From contig JANQNL010000009.1 of the NCBI GenBank assembly GCA_028279585.1, positions 17,399-81,398 on the forward strand: a stretch of 64,000 nt of DNA, in the 5' to 3' direction. The DNA comes from Thermoplasmatota archaeon. GTDB lineage: Archaea > Thermoplasmatota > Penumbrarchaeia > JANQNL01. Made by a program: the position numbers and the translations under genes. This document shows positions 7,186-14,568 of this stretch, piece after piece; the stretch's first letter is position 1; the number at the start of each line of letters is the position of its first letter. Under the pieces are notes generated by a model. That model was not told the DNA's origin, did not search any database, and saw only the letters and a program-made list of their open reading frames with translations.

Positions 7186-7210
7186 TTATCCGAAAATTGT
7201 ACAAATGTAA

Positions 7211-7218
7211 TTATATAC
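7211..7218 (+). promoter_or_regulatory. TATA box for the beta-helix receptor
   Basis: TTATATAC is centred about 27 nt before the ATG at 7242, so the mRNA is expected to be leaderless. This decides the start codon over the in-frame ATG at 7182. Confidence 0.65.
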
Positions 7219-7241
7219 ACTATTGTTCAATAGATGTTACA

Positions 7242-9065
7242 ATGAATAGAGCGGTAAAGCTGATTGGAGGATCGGTGATACTTCTTGTGTTATCGTCCTT
7301 CATTTTTCTTCTTTCGCCACAAGTCGAGGTTTCCCTGGGTGAAACTTGTACGACTGAGATCATTGTTGCTAAATCAGGTGGGGATTTTTCAAAGATTCAA
7401 GAAGCGATTGATAACGCATCAAATGATGCAGCCATTTCTATCATGCCCGGAACTTACATCGAGAACATTGTGATCGACAAGTCATTGTCGTTGGTTGGTA
7501 CGGACAGAAATGCTGTTTTTATTCAAGGCTCAGATGATGGTCATACAGTAACGATCGACTCTGAAGACGTTCTCGTATCCAACATCAGTATCACAGGAAG
7601 CAGTGATTCCGAATTCGACTCTGCTGTATATAGCTCATATAATAGAACCTCGATTCAACATTGCAATCTTAGATCACATGCAAATGGAATAATATTCGAT
7701 TCAGTTCATACAGGGATAATTCAGAATAACACCGTTTCTATGAACAATTTCTTAGGTGTTATGATAAAGAACTCTCAGTCAATTGAAGTATATGATAACA
7801 GAGTCGAATCAACGACAATGGATTATGGGATTGAGATAAGAAAATCACATAATCTCATATTATGCAGAAATGACCTTATCAATAATGGAAGAGCAGGCAT
7901 ATACATGCAATCCTGCAATGATGCGTATATTGAAAACAATACTATCGAAAGGAACAAGAATGGCGCAATAATCAACTATTGCATGACTACATCCTTCCTC
8001 AATAATACCTTGAATGATAACGTGAACGATGGTTTCCAAATATCTTCCTCTGACAACAATCACATTTCTAACAATGTTATTTCTAACACAACATCAAGAC
8101 ATGGACTATATCTCACAGTCAACTCCAACCACAACATCATCGCAAACAACACCATCACTCACAATAAACAATACGGCATCCTGATCACCGACTCATCCAC
8201 CAACAACACAGTCTACAACAACACCTTCTACGGCAACAATGAGGACCGGGTCGAAGCATCGGACGAGGTGGGTTCCAACAAATGGGACAACGGAGCCATC
8301 GGAAACCACTGGGCCGAATGGACCTCGCCGGATAACAACGGCGATGGCATTGTAGACGCTCCCTACCCCATCGACGGAGGCATGAACGCACGGGACAGGT
8401 TCCCTTTGACCGTACCTCCACAAGGTACCGATCCAGACATCCGACCAGACACCAACGCCACACTCCATACCACAGATAATGAGTATCCGTTTGATTCGAA
8501 TCCCAGGCTCATGATTGTTGGAGCGATTCCGATCTTCACCATCCTCTTTATTCTCATTGCAGTCATTGTTCACAAGAACGAGGTCCTTCTGGTCCTCTTT
8601 TACAAGATATTAACAGCATGTTATTCCCGGATACAAAGGGATGAGCTGCTCAATCACAAGACCAGAAGCCGCATCTATGGAGCCATATGTTCCCAACCAG
8701 CCATCACCTATAGTGACCTCAAGCACACGTACGATCTTAGAAATGGAACACTCACACATCATATCGTGAAGCTGGAAAAGGAGAAACTGATCAAGTCTGT
8801 AAATCGTGGGAAGAAGGTACATTACTTCGATGTGAGAATAAAATATCCGGACAAGTATGTCCATCTCACAAGCCAGCAAAGTATCATACATTCAACGGTC
8901 GTTAAGAAACCTGGGATAAGTCAGGCAGATATTGGCAGAGAAACGGGGATGTCTGCTCAGAAGGTCAACTACCATGTTAAAAGGCTGAAGAAGAAGGGAA
9001 TGATAATTATTGAGATCGAAGGACGGCGAAGTGAGTGTTACGATTGTTCTAATCGGCGAAGATAA
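7242..9065 (+). CDS. Membrane-bound beta-helix receptor with two cytoplasmic winged helices
   Basis: 607 residues. A signal anchor lies about at 6-26. A right-handed parallel beta-helix of NosD/CASH type runs from about 60 to 400, with repeated N-N-T/N-V-I units such as NNTIERN and NNVISNTT. A membrane segment follows around 423-445 (LMIVGAIPIFTILFILIAV). Two winged-helix domains follow, about 470-530 (TYSDLKHTYDLRNGTLTHHI) and 550-607 (SQADIGRETGMSAQKVNYHV), both of MarR/ArsR-like type. The architecture predicts an external carbohydrate- or protein-sensing domain directly linked to DNA binding inside the cell, a one-component membrane regulator. Targets are unknown; neighbouring surface genes are candidates. 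Confidence 0.85.
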   Translation: MNRAVKLIGGSVILLVLSSFIFLLSPQVEVSLGETCTTEIIVAKSGGDFSKIQEAIDNASNDAAISIMPGTYIENIVIDKSLSLVGTDRNAVFIQGSDDGHTVTIDSEDVLVSNISITGSSDSEFDSAVYSSYNRTSIQHCNLRSHANGIIFDSVHTGIIQNNTVSMNNFLGVMIKNSQSIEVYDNRVESTTMDYGIEIRKSHNLILCRNDLINNGRAGIYMQSCNDAYIENNTIERNKNGAIINYCMTTSFLNNTLNDNVNDGFQISSSDNNHISNNVISNTTSRHGLYLTVNSNHNIIANNTITHNKQYGILITDSSTNNTVYNNTFYGNNEDRVEASDEVGSNKWDNGAIGNHWAEWTSPDNNGDGIVDAPYPIDGGMNARDRFPLTVPPQGTDPDIRPDTNATLHTTDNEYPFDSNPRLMIVGAIPIFTILFILIAVIVHKNEVLLVLFYKILTACYSRIQRDELLNHKTRSRIYGAICSQPAITYSDLKHTYDLRNGTLTHHIVKLEKEKLIKSVNRGKKVHYFDVRIKYPDKYVHLTSQQSIIHSTVVKKPGISQADIGRETGMSAQKVNYHVKRLKKKGMIIIEIEGRRSECYDCSNRRR

Positions 9066-9107
9066 CCATTTATAACAGCATCTCCAACGCGTTGGATGAA
9101 GCGATGA

Positions 9108-9290
9108 TCACTCAACTCTTTCTAGGGTCATTGTCTCCCCAACCTCGAACCCATCCTCGATCAACAACATCAGCGTGGGAAGGTCCAGCCCAACCACCTT
9201 GATCGGCCTCTTGCCCTCCCTCCAGTCCTCACCATCCTTTCCGGGATAGCCGTAATACTTCTTTCCATCAAAAACTGTCCATGTGCTCAT
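9108..9290 (-). CDS. Small protein of unknown function (60 aa)
   Basis: Begins MSTWTVFDGKKYYGYPGK, ends in a hydrophobic-acidic segment, and has no signal peptide. The ATG at 9290 is preceded by GGTGATG, and a TATA-like TTTAATCC lies about 35 nt upstream. It occupies the same place relative to hairpin RNA B as the GPVQ-family proteins do relative to copies A and C, but I cannot align it convincingly with them. It could be a divergent or replaced member of that position. Confidence 0.5.
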   Translation of the reverse strand: MSTWTVFDGKKYYGYPGKDGEDWREGKRPIKVVGLDLPTLMLLIEDGFEVGETMTLERVE

Positions 9291-9398
9291 AACATCACCG
9301 GGTGTGAGATTGTGTTCTTGGATTAAAGGATTCTTGTTTGATAAGAAACTCGTTGAGGAAACCAACTTCGGTTTCAATTCCAACTTTATCTCAAAGTT

Positions 9399-9606
9399 TC
9401 GGCAATTTCCGATTGAACAGTAAAGACTATATTTGATTTGAACCAAAAACGTCGCGGGGACCATATTGGTGTGATGTTTGTAGCCTTGGTCCCCATCTTT
9501 TCTTTTCAAACCTGACTAATTGAGCATTGCTAACGATCTATCCTCCAAAACGCCCTCCTCCTAACGATCTACACCTTAGCACCTGCTACCGATCCCCGCC
9601 TAGCCC
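9399..9606 (+). repeat. Repeat unit B carrying hairpin RNA and promoter
   Basis: Same order as unit A: GGCAATTTCCG box, ACAGTAAA, TATA (TATATTT, 9428-9434), hairpin 9456-9494, T-rich tract, then AACCTGA, TAACGAT, CTTAGCA, CTGCTACC. It ends at the stop codon of the minus-strand ATPase gene (9607), just as unit A ends at the stop codon of the TPR gene. Confidence 0.7.
9456..9506 (+). ncRNA. Hairpin RNA, copy B
   Basis: GGGGACCA (9456-9463) and TGGTCCCC (9487-9494) close a 23-nt loop with TGGTGTGATGT and GTAGC. The centre of the TATA box (9431) lies 25 nt before the first G. ATCTTTTCTTTTC follows as a probable terminator. The competing short hairpin here is ACCA-TAT-TGGT. Confidence 0.65.
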
Positions 9607-10842
9607 TCACAACAAACAAGCGGGAACGTTCACCACCTTCGTCCCTTCCACGTCCTCCACCTTCGCAACATCGTAGTCCACCAAATACGCCACCTCCGGC
9701 TGATACGCCCTGATGAACGACATCAACGACCTTGTCCTTTTCCCACCGGCTTTCACCTCCACGGGAACTCCGTCCGAAACGAAGTCCACCTCCGCCTTCC
9801 CTTTGGTCCTCCAGTAATTGACCTTCTTCGAGCTCCTTGCAAGTTGTGTGAAGACATGGTTCTCGAGCATGAATCCCTTGTCACGTGAAAAGACCATATC
9901 CTCTGCGAGAACGTTCCTGAACCCACCATCGATGAAACAGACCTTGGGTTGCTTCCGGAGCTCTGTGGATAGAGTGGTGAAATATGGCCTGACAAGTTTT
10001 ATAGCGTGGATATATACCATGATGTCCATTGTCCGTTTTACCTTATTTATATCGATACCCAGATGGCTCGAGACATCATCATTGTTGATGAGATGACAAC
10101 AATTGTGAGCCAGATACTTCATGACACGGAGTGCATCGTTACGATAGGCTTGTCCATATACCTTTAGGACATCCTTCTCAATAAGCAGTGTCACAAGTTG
10201 GGTAAGAAGGACCTCCTTCTTCTCGAGATCGTCCATGAGAACGATCCTGGGGTATCCACCATAGACCATGTACTCTATCAATAGATCATTTAGATCATCT
10301 ATCAACAGTGGTCCATCGATAAGATCTCCTTTTCCAACATCGATCCTATTCTTATGATAATATCGATCCCTCTTTGACATCTTGGCCACAAGGAACTCAG
10401 AGAATGAGAAAGGGAACATCTCAAAAAAGACCACTCTTCCGACCAAAGAACCTCCAATGTTCCTCACATCCAATCCACTGCTACCAGTGATGATGAACTT
10501 GACCTTCTCATAGTATCTGTCGAACAAAACCTTCAATACAGGCCCCGCATTGGGTAGGTTCTGTACTTCATCCAAGATCAGAAGATGCTTTTTTTCATCA
10601 TGAAGTAAAAGACTTTCCATAAACCCCATTGGATCCTCCATGAACCTCGAACGTACCATCTCATCATCCAAAGACAGGTATGTTGCAGAGCTTTCAGAGA
10701 GCTGGTCGTTGGATACCATCTCATCGATGAGGTGCTTGACCATGGTAGTCTTTCCACATTGACGTGGTCCGAGGATGCCGATTATCTCTTTCTCATCCAT
10801 CCATTTCTGGACCTGGCCCTCTATCTCTCGAGGGACGTACAT
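9607..10842 (-). CDS. AAA ATPase with DUF4143 domain
   Basis: 411 residues. Walker A is GPRQCGKT (25-32) and Walker B LLILDEVQN (about 89-97). A sensor-like FIITGSSG follows. The C-terminal DUF4143 region has the conserved ENHVFTQL, YWRTKGKAEVDFV and PVEVKAG, a PD-(D/E)xK-like fold seen in this family. These ATPases are abundant in archaea and bacteria, often on mobile segments; their substrate is unknown. A TATA box (10867-10875) centred 28 nt before the ATG indicates a leaderless transcript. Lower GC and the neighbouring repeat unit suggest an accessory or transferred gene. Confidence 0.9.
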   Translation of the reverse strand: MYVPREIEGQVQKWMDEKEIIGILGPRQCGKTTMVKHLIDEMVSNDQLSESSATYLSLDDEMVRSRFMEDPMGFMESLLLHDEKKHLLILDEVQNLPNAGPVLKVLFDRYYEKVKFIITGSSGLDVRNIGGSLVGRVVFFEMFPFSFSEFLVAKMSKRDRYYHKNRIDVGKGDLIDGPLLIDDLNDLLIEYMVYGGYPRIVLMDDLEKKEVLLTQLVTLLIEKDVLKVYGQAYRNDALRVMKYLAHNCCHLINNDDVSSHLGIDINKVKRTMDIMVYIHAIKLVRPYFTTLSTELRKQPKVCFIDGGFRNVLAEDMVFSRDKGFMLENHVFTQLARSSKKVNYWRTKGKAEVDFVSDGVPVEVKAGGKRTRSLMSFIRAYQPEVAYLVDYDVAKVEDVEGTKVVNVPACLL

Positions 10843-10942
10843 GAATAGGATATGCCACTCTTCCTACATATAATGTGTGTTTAGTCTTACTAAAATCATT
10901 ATTTATATTAGAAAAGTAGACATATTATCTTCGGCATTCAAT

Positions 10943-11050
10943 TGGACTGCACCCCGGAGAGTGGACACTTTGATTAGCTTTTTCGACAATGGAGGTGAAG
11001 CATGCCAAAGCCCAGAACGACCTACACGCGCGAGTTCAAGCTTGCTATCC
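10943..11050 (+). mobile_element. IS3-like left-end remnant with start of orfA (copy 2)
   Basis: The left end is the same as at 3192. From the ATG at 11002 the frame reads MPKPRTTYTREFKLAIL, the typical helix-turn-helix start of an IS3-family OrfA transposase. It then runs into unrelated sequence, so the element is truncated after about 16 codons. The junction is with the antisense strand of a lipoprotein gene. Confidence 0.8.
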
Positions 11051-11054
11051 TTGA

Positions 11055-11226
11055 CCATCGGATATATAGATCGAGTGTCGCCTCCATCTCCACCATCACC
11101 GCCATCTATTCCGTCATCAGTATCGTCACTATCATTGCCGAAATTGATGCATCCTGCCGCCATCAGAGATAGTACGATCAATGTCAGAGCAAGAATCTTG
11201 AAAAGCATGAATAACTGTCCCTTCAT
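11055..11226 (-). pseudogene. Lipoprotein gene truncated by IS remnant
   Basis: The start is intact: AAGGAG before the ATG, a signal peptide of about 25 residues and the lipobox LMAAGC. A Gly-Asp linker (GGDGGDGGD) follows. After about 57 residues the frame passes into the antisense of the IS orfA remnant and ends meaninglessly at 10903. The junction is near 11040-11060. It is the second gene after the lipoprotein 11247..12173, 20 bp downstream, so the two were once an operon of secreted lipoproteins. Confidence 0.65.
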
Positions 11227-11246
11227 GTCATATCCACTCCTTCTTG

Positions 11247-12173
11247 TTACCCCGCAGCTGAGTGGAAGATATCCTTCCCGTGTACCTCCCCACTCTGAAC
11301 ATCGACATACACGTCATGATCATCATAGGTCTTCTCTCCAAGCACCTCTCTGTATCTCATCCAATAGCAGACATGACCATCGTTGACCTTGATTCCCTTG
11401 AAACCAAGGTCCTCGGAAGTATTCAGCTCATCCTTCGAGATGTTGTTCGCTTCTTCGACAGAGATGTATGGCAAGACCTCATAGATATCCGAATAAATGA
11501 GTTCAAAGTTTGCTGAAATGAACTCCCCATTATCCGCGGCAGTACTGAACATGAAGGACTGATAGTGAACATCGAAAACTTCGTCCTGGTTTATCCTGAA
11601 CTGAGGTTTGAACTCATGAAGATAGAAGTTCTCCCATGGTGGGGTCTGAGCAAGGATATGTTCTACACGATAATTAGGGGAACTTAGATCGAACTGCTGC
11701 TCATAGATCAGAGAAAGATCATCAAGGGTGGCCTGGTCCATGTTGTCCTCATCACTTCCCCGAACATTTCCAGTGACAACAGTTACCTCGGTCATATTAC
11801 CGGTTCTGTTTCGTGTGAAGATCTTCCATCCATCACTGCAGTTCCATTGGTGATTTATGATGTCTCGATACAAAGACGAGGAATTCGAATATTCCAATAT
11901 CGTCAACCCGAACTCCTCCGCAAGCCTATACGCAGCATCCGAATCGTTCATCTTGAACAACCAGTGCTTATCCAGGTTGTTATTGTAAGGACCTGAATGC
12001 GTTTCCACAACAGGGTAGGTACCCGGCTCATAGGTCGTTTCTCTGGGGATTTCATCGTCATCTTTGACCTCACCCTCACGTCCTACACAGCCTGCGAACA
12101 GGATCATGAGAACCAGAAGTAGAGTAGAAGATGCGATAACGGAAACAGTGTTCTTCCTTCTCAAGATGCTCAA
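11247..12173 (-). CDS. Secreted lipoprotein of unknown function
   Basis: 308 residues. The signal peptide ends in the lipobox ILFAGC (cysteine about residue 29), followed by an acidic linker. The mature domain has mixed alpha-beta character and several N-x-S/T sites. Near its end, DVYVDVQSGEV recalls the C-terminal strand of PepSY-like domains, but I would not assign it. It is expected to be lipid-anchored on the outside of the cell. A TATA-like TTATTAATA (about 12198-12207) sits 26 nt before the ATG, so it is leaderless. The downstream partner is the broken lipoprotein gene. Confidence 0.75.
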   Translation of the reverse strand: MSILRRKNTVSVIASSTLLLVLMILFAGCVGREGEVKDDDEIPRETTYEPGTYPVVETHSGPYNNNLDKHWLFKMNDSDAAYRLAEEFGLTILEYSNSSSLYRDIINHQWNCSDGWKIFTRNRTGNMTEVTVVTGNVRGSDEDNMDQATLDDLSLIYEQQFDLSSPNYRVEHILAQTPPWENFYLHEFKPQFRINQDEVFDVHYQSFMFSTAADNGEFISANFELIYSDIYEVLPYISVEEANNISKDELNTSEDLGFKGIKVNDGHVCYWMRYREVLGEKTYDDHDVYVDVQSGEVHGKDIFHSAAG

Positions 12174-12230
12174 CCCAGTGAACTATCATTGCTCTGGGTT
12201 ATTAATAAGTTTCTGGAACACATCCTCTAA

Positions 12231-13628
12231 TCAATCCAGCATATTGAAGTCCTCGAACACGGTCCGCCTGTACGGTATCCCCATCTTATGCATGTCCTTC
12301 GATATACCATACATCATCGTAGGCGGCCCGCAGAGAAACACAGTCCTGTCCCGTACATGATCCTCGTGCTCCAAGATATCCACCACATCCTTGGTGGACA
12401 GCCTGCCCTTGTCCTGTGACGACCACAGAATGTAGTGGAACTTCCGATTGGCGGCAGCCTCCTTCAGAAGCTCCCGGTGATGGAACGCCTCGTCCTTGTT
12501 CTTGACCACCCATACCAACAGGATCTTCCTTCCCGTGGGATTGAGCGACTCGTGCTTGGCCATTGATAAGAAGGGGGTGATGCCAATGCCGCCCGCGATC
12601 CATACCATGTCCCGCTGGTGCTTGAGGTACTCGCTGCCGAACATGCCGTATGGTCCCATGACGATGGCGCTGTCACCCTTTTTGAGCTGCGGGACCTTGG
12701 TGGATGTGTAATCACCGCTCCTCTTGATGGAGAGGCGGACGAAGCCCTGGGCAGGGTCACTGGAGATAGAGAACGGGAACAGCTCCTTGTAACCCTCGAA
12801 CCTCGGAAACCTTATGAAGACGTACTGGCCGGGAAGGAAATCAAAACCCTTGGGCTTTTTGAAATGAACCTCTGTGATAGGACCGATGAGGTCGACCTTC
12901 TTGAGCCTGACCTTGTACCTCCTGGCCACGTACTTGAACAGAAGGAGCATGTACAACCAGGAGAAGACACCGGCTGCGAACAGGACAAGAAGCCACACCA
13001 TCAGGATGGGATACTTGGCGATGTCGGAGCCTGCCCAGAAAGCATGAAGCCCTGCAGCGACCAGGACCACGCCCATGACCTTGTGACTGTTGTGCCACCA
13101 GTGGTATGGAATGTTCAAAGCCACTGTGAGGACAAGGAGCATCAGGAACAGATAGAGTGCAAGAACACCCAAGGTCACATCCAATGGACCGATGGGGAAG
13201 ATGTAGGTCAGGATGAGCCTTGTATCAGGATACTTGGAGATCCCCAGGAACAATGGGTGAAGGATCATGAAGAACAGTGAGCAGCGACCTAGGGCCTTGT
13301 GAGCCCTGTACATCCTGTCCAAGCCCAGAAAGAGGTTCTCGAACATCCTCCATTTCGTTGCAAGCACGAAGTTCAATGACAGGGCAGAGATGGCCATGAA
13401 CGCGTTGAACTTGGCCACTGCGACGAACGGGTCCCGGGCAGACTCCGGGATGTGAAGGACCCAAACCACTACAGGTGAGATGAGGATAAGAAGGAACAGT
13501 ATGGACCCTGGGCTTGCAAGCTGCATCCGCTTCAACGAGTCCACGAACTCCATCGGAAGAAAGCCCAGGGGCCACCTCTTTCGGGGTGAGATCCTCATAT
13601 CCGGGCCAGAACCTTTGGTGTCTGCCAT
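12231..13628 (-). CDS. Ferric-reductase-like transmembrane flavocytochrome
   Basis: 465 residues. The N-terminal half has about six membrane segments with paired histidines (HKALGRCSLFFMILH; HNSHKVMG...LHAFW) suited to bind two haems, as in the ferric reductase/NADPH oxidase family. The C-terminal half is a flavodoxin-reductase unit: FPFSISS for FAD binding, GGIGITPFLSM and VFLCGPPTMM for NAD(P)H, ending VFEDFNMLD. It should move electrons from cytoplasmic NAD(P)H across the membrane, for example to Fe(III) or oxygen. ATG at 13628 was chosen; 17 upstream codons to 13679 are in frame but not protein-like. No operon partner is present; the iron-type ABC operon at 58197 is far away. Confidence 0.85.
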   Translation of the reverse strand: MADTKGSGPDMRISPRKRWPLGFLPMEFVDSLKRMQLASPGSILFLLILISPVVVWVLHIPESARDPFVAVAKFNAFMAISALSLNFVLATKWRMFENLFLGLDRMYRAHKALGRCSLFFMILHPLFLGISKYPDTRLILTYIFPIGPLDVTLGVLALYLFLMLLVLTVALNIPYHWWHNSHKVMGVVLVAAGLHAFWAGSDIAKYPILMVWLLVLFAAGVFSWLYMLLLFKYVARRYKVRLKKVDLIGPITEVHFKKPKGFDFLPGQYVFIRFPRFEGYKELFPFSISSDPAQGFVRLSIKRSGDYTSTKVPQLKKGDSAIVMGPYGMFGSEYLKHQRDMVWIAGGIGITPFLSMAKHESLNPTGRKILLVWVVKNKDEAFHHRELLKEAAANRKFHYILWSSQDKGRLSTKDVVDILEHEDHVRDRTVFLCGPPTMMYGISKDMHKMGIPYRRTVFEDFNMLD

Positions 13629-13737
13629 CAGCAGGGATACGGGAAATAGCTCAAAATAGTTTTTGAAAGGACAGGACAAACATCAGTTTCCCATCGTACA
13701 ACAAAACACTTTTATCCCCCCACCATCATAGTTCCTG

Positions 13738-13917
13738 ATGGTATTGAGAATGGCCGACCCCGACCTCATCCACCGCCTCGAGTCCGTCGAGCAAGAGCTC
13801 GAATCTATCAAGCGGGCTTTGAAGGGTAAGAACATCAAGCTAGCTTCCAGGCTCAAAGGTGTTCGTTTCGATGAGGAAGATTTCCACCAGGCATCTGATA
13901 GCATCTTCAACACATGA
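13738..13917 (+). CDS. VapB-like antitoxin
   Basis: A 59-residue protein directly before a PIN toxin gene. A charged coiled segment (LESVEQELESIKRALKGK) is followed by GVRFDEEDFHQASDSIF, a pattern usual for VapB-type antitoxins of PIN toxins. The TATA box TTTTATCC (13709-13716) is centred 26 nt before ATG 13738, so I take that start; an ATG four codons later (13750) is possible. There are 12 bp between its stop and the GTG of the toxin. Expected role: bind and inhibit the toxin and repress this promoter. Confidence 0.7.
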   Translation: MVLRMADPDLIHRLESVEQELESIKRALKGKNIKLASRLKGVRFDEEDFHQASDSIFNT

Positions 13918-13929
13918 TGAGGGGCTGTC

Positions 13930-14331
13930 GTGGCGGTCTACAAGACCTTTGTTTCTGATACACATAGTTGGTTATGGTTCCTTTCTGATGATCAAAGGCT
14001 TGGAAGGAACGCACAAAAGATATTTCGATCAGCCGAGAATGGAGAATGTTTGATCCTTCTACCAACAATCGTCGTCGCAGAAGCCATCTACATAGCTAGG
14101 AACAGAGGAGTGTTAGCTCATATGAAGGATATCATATGTGAATTAGGATCCTCTGTGAACTATACCATCAGACCGATCGATCATGAGTTATTGACTAGGC
14201 TATCTATGGATGACAGAAAGATGTCCCAGCATGATAAGATCATCACTATCACAAGCGAGATCGATTCAGCTCCGATAATCACAAAGGATTCTGTTATCCA
14301 TGAAATGGCAATGACCAAGGTGGTTTGGTAG
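13930..14331 (+). CDS. vapC: VapC-like PIN-domain toxin
   Basis: 133 residues, GTG start with GAGGGG before it. PIN-domain acidic residues are visible: D in FVSDTHSWLWFL (about residue 9), E in VVAEAIY, D in SQHDKIITI and D in ITKDSVIHE. These would bind Mg2+ in an endoribonuclease active site that cuts tRNA or rRNA in known VapC toxins. All four positions look intact, so the toxin is probably active. It is co-transcribed with the antitoxin 13738..13917. The last bases touch the remnant of a small GPVQ-family gene on the opposite strand. Confidence 0.85.
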   Translation: MAVYKTFVSDTHSWLWFLSDDQRLGRNAQKIFRSAENGECLILLPTIVVAEAIYIARNRGVLAHMKDIICELGSSVNYTIRPIDHELLTRLSMDDRKMSQHDKIITITSEIDSAPIITKDSVIHEMAMTKVVW

Positions 14332-14335
14332 GCTT

Positions 14336-14524
14336 TCACCCCTCCAAGAACCTAACCCCACCCTCAGGCTCCAACACCAGATACTGCACCGGTCCCATCA
14401 CGGTCTGGTCCTTCTCCTGATAACCCTGCAACCCCATGGTCGAATCGAAGAAGAACTCCAGGAACCCAAGCGAATCATCCACAGAGTTCTTGTTGAACTT
14501 GAACCCGTAGTGAGCGAACCTGGG
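14336..14524 (-). pseudogene. Remnant of a GPVQ-family small gene
   Basis: The frame ends in VMGPVQYLVLEPEGGVRFLEG, nearly the same C-terminus as the small gene at 20552 (VIGPVQYLVLE...RWLEG). Upstream the frame is open to a TAG at 14525-14527 but has no good start codon and no TATA box at the right distance. It could be translated from an internal GTG or ATG, but a decayed copy is more likely. It fills the gap between vapC and the giant surface gene. Confidence 0.45.
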
Positions 14525-14568
14525 CTACGTGATGTCAATTTTAAGTTCATTGTCACGACTGGGATCCT

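Noticed and set aside
12618..13280. 220-codon plus-strand frame
   Set aside because: Antisense to the ferric-reductase-like gene with intact FAD and NAD motifs.
13683..13913. 76-codon minus-strand frame
   Set aside because: Antisense to the VapB-like gene, which has a TATA box at the right place and a PIN partner.
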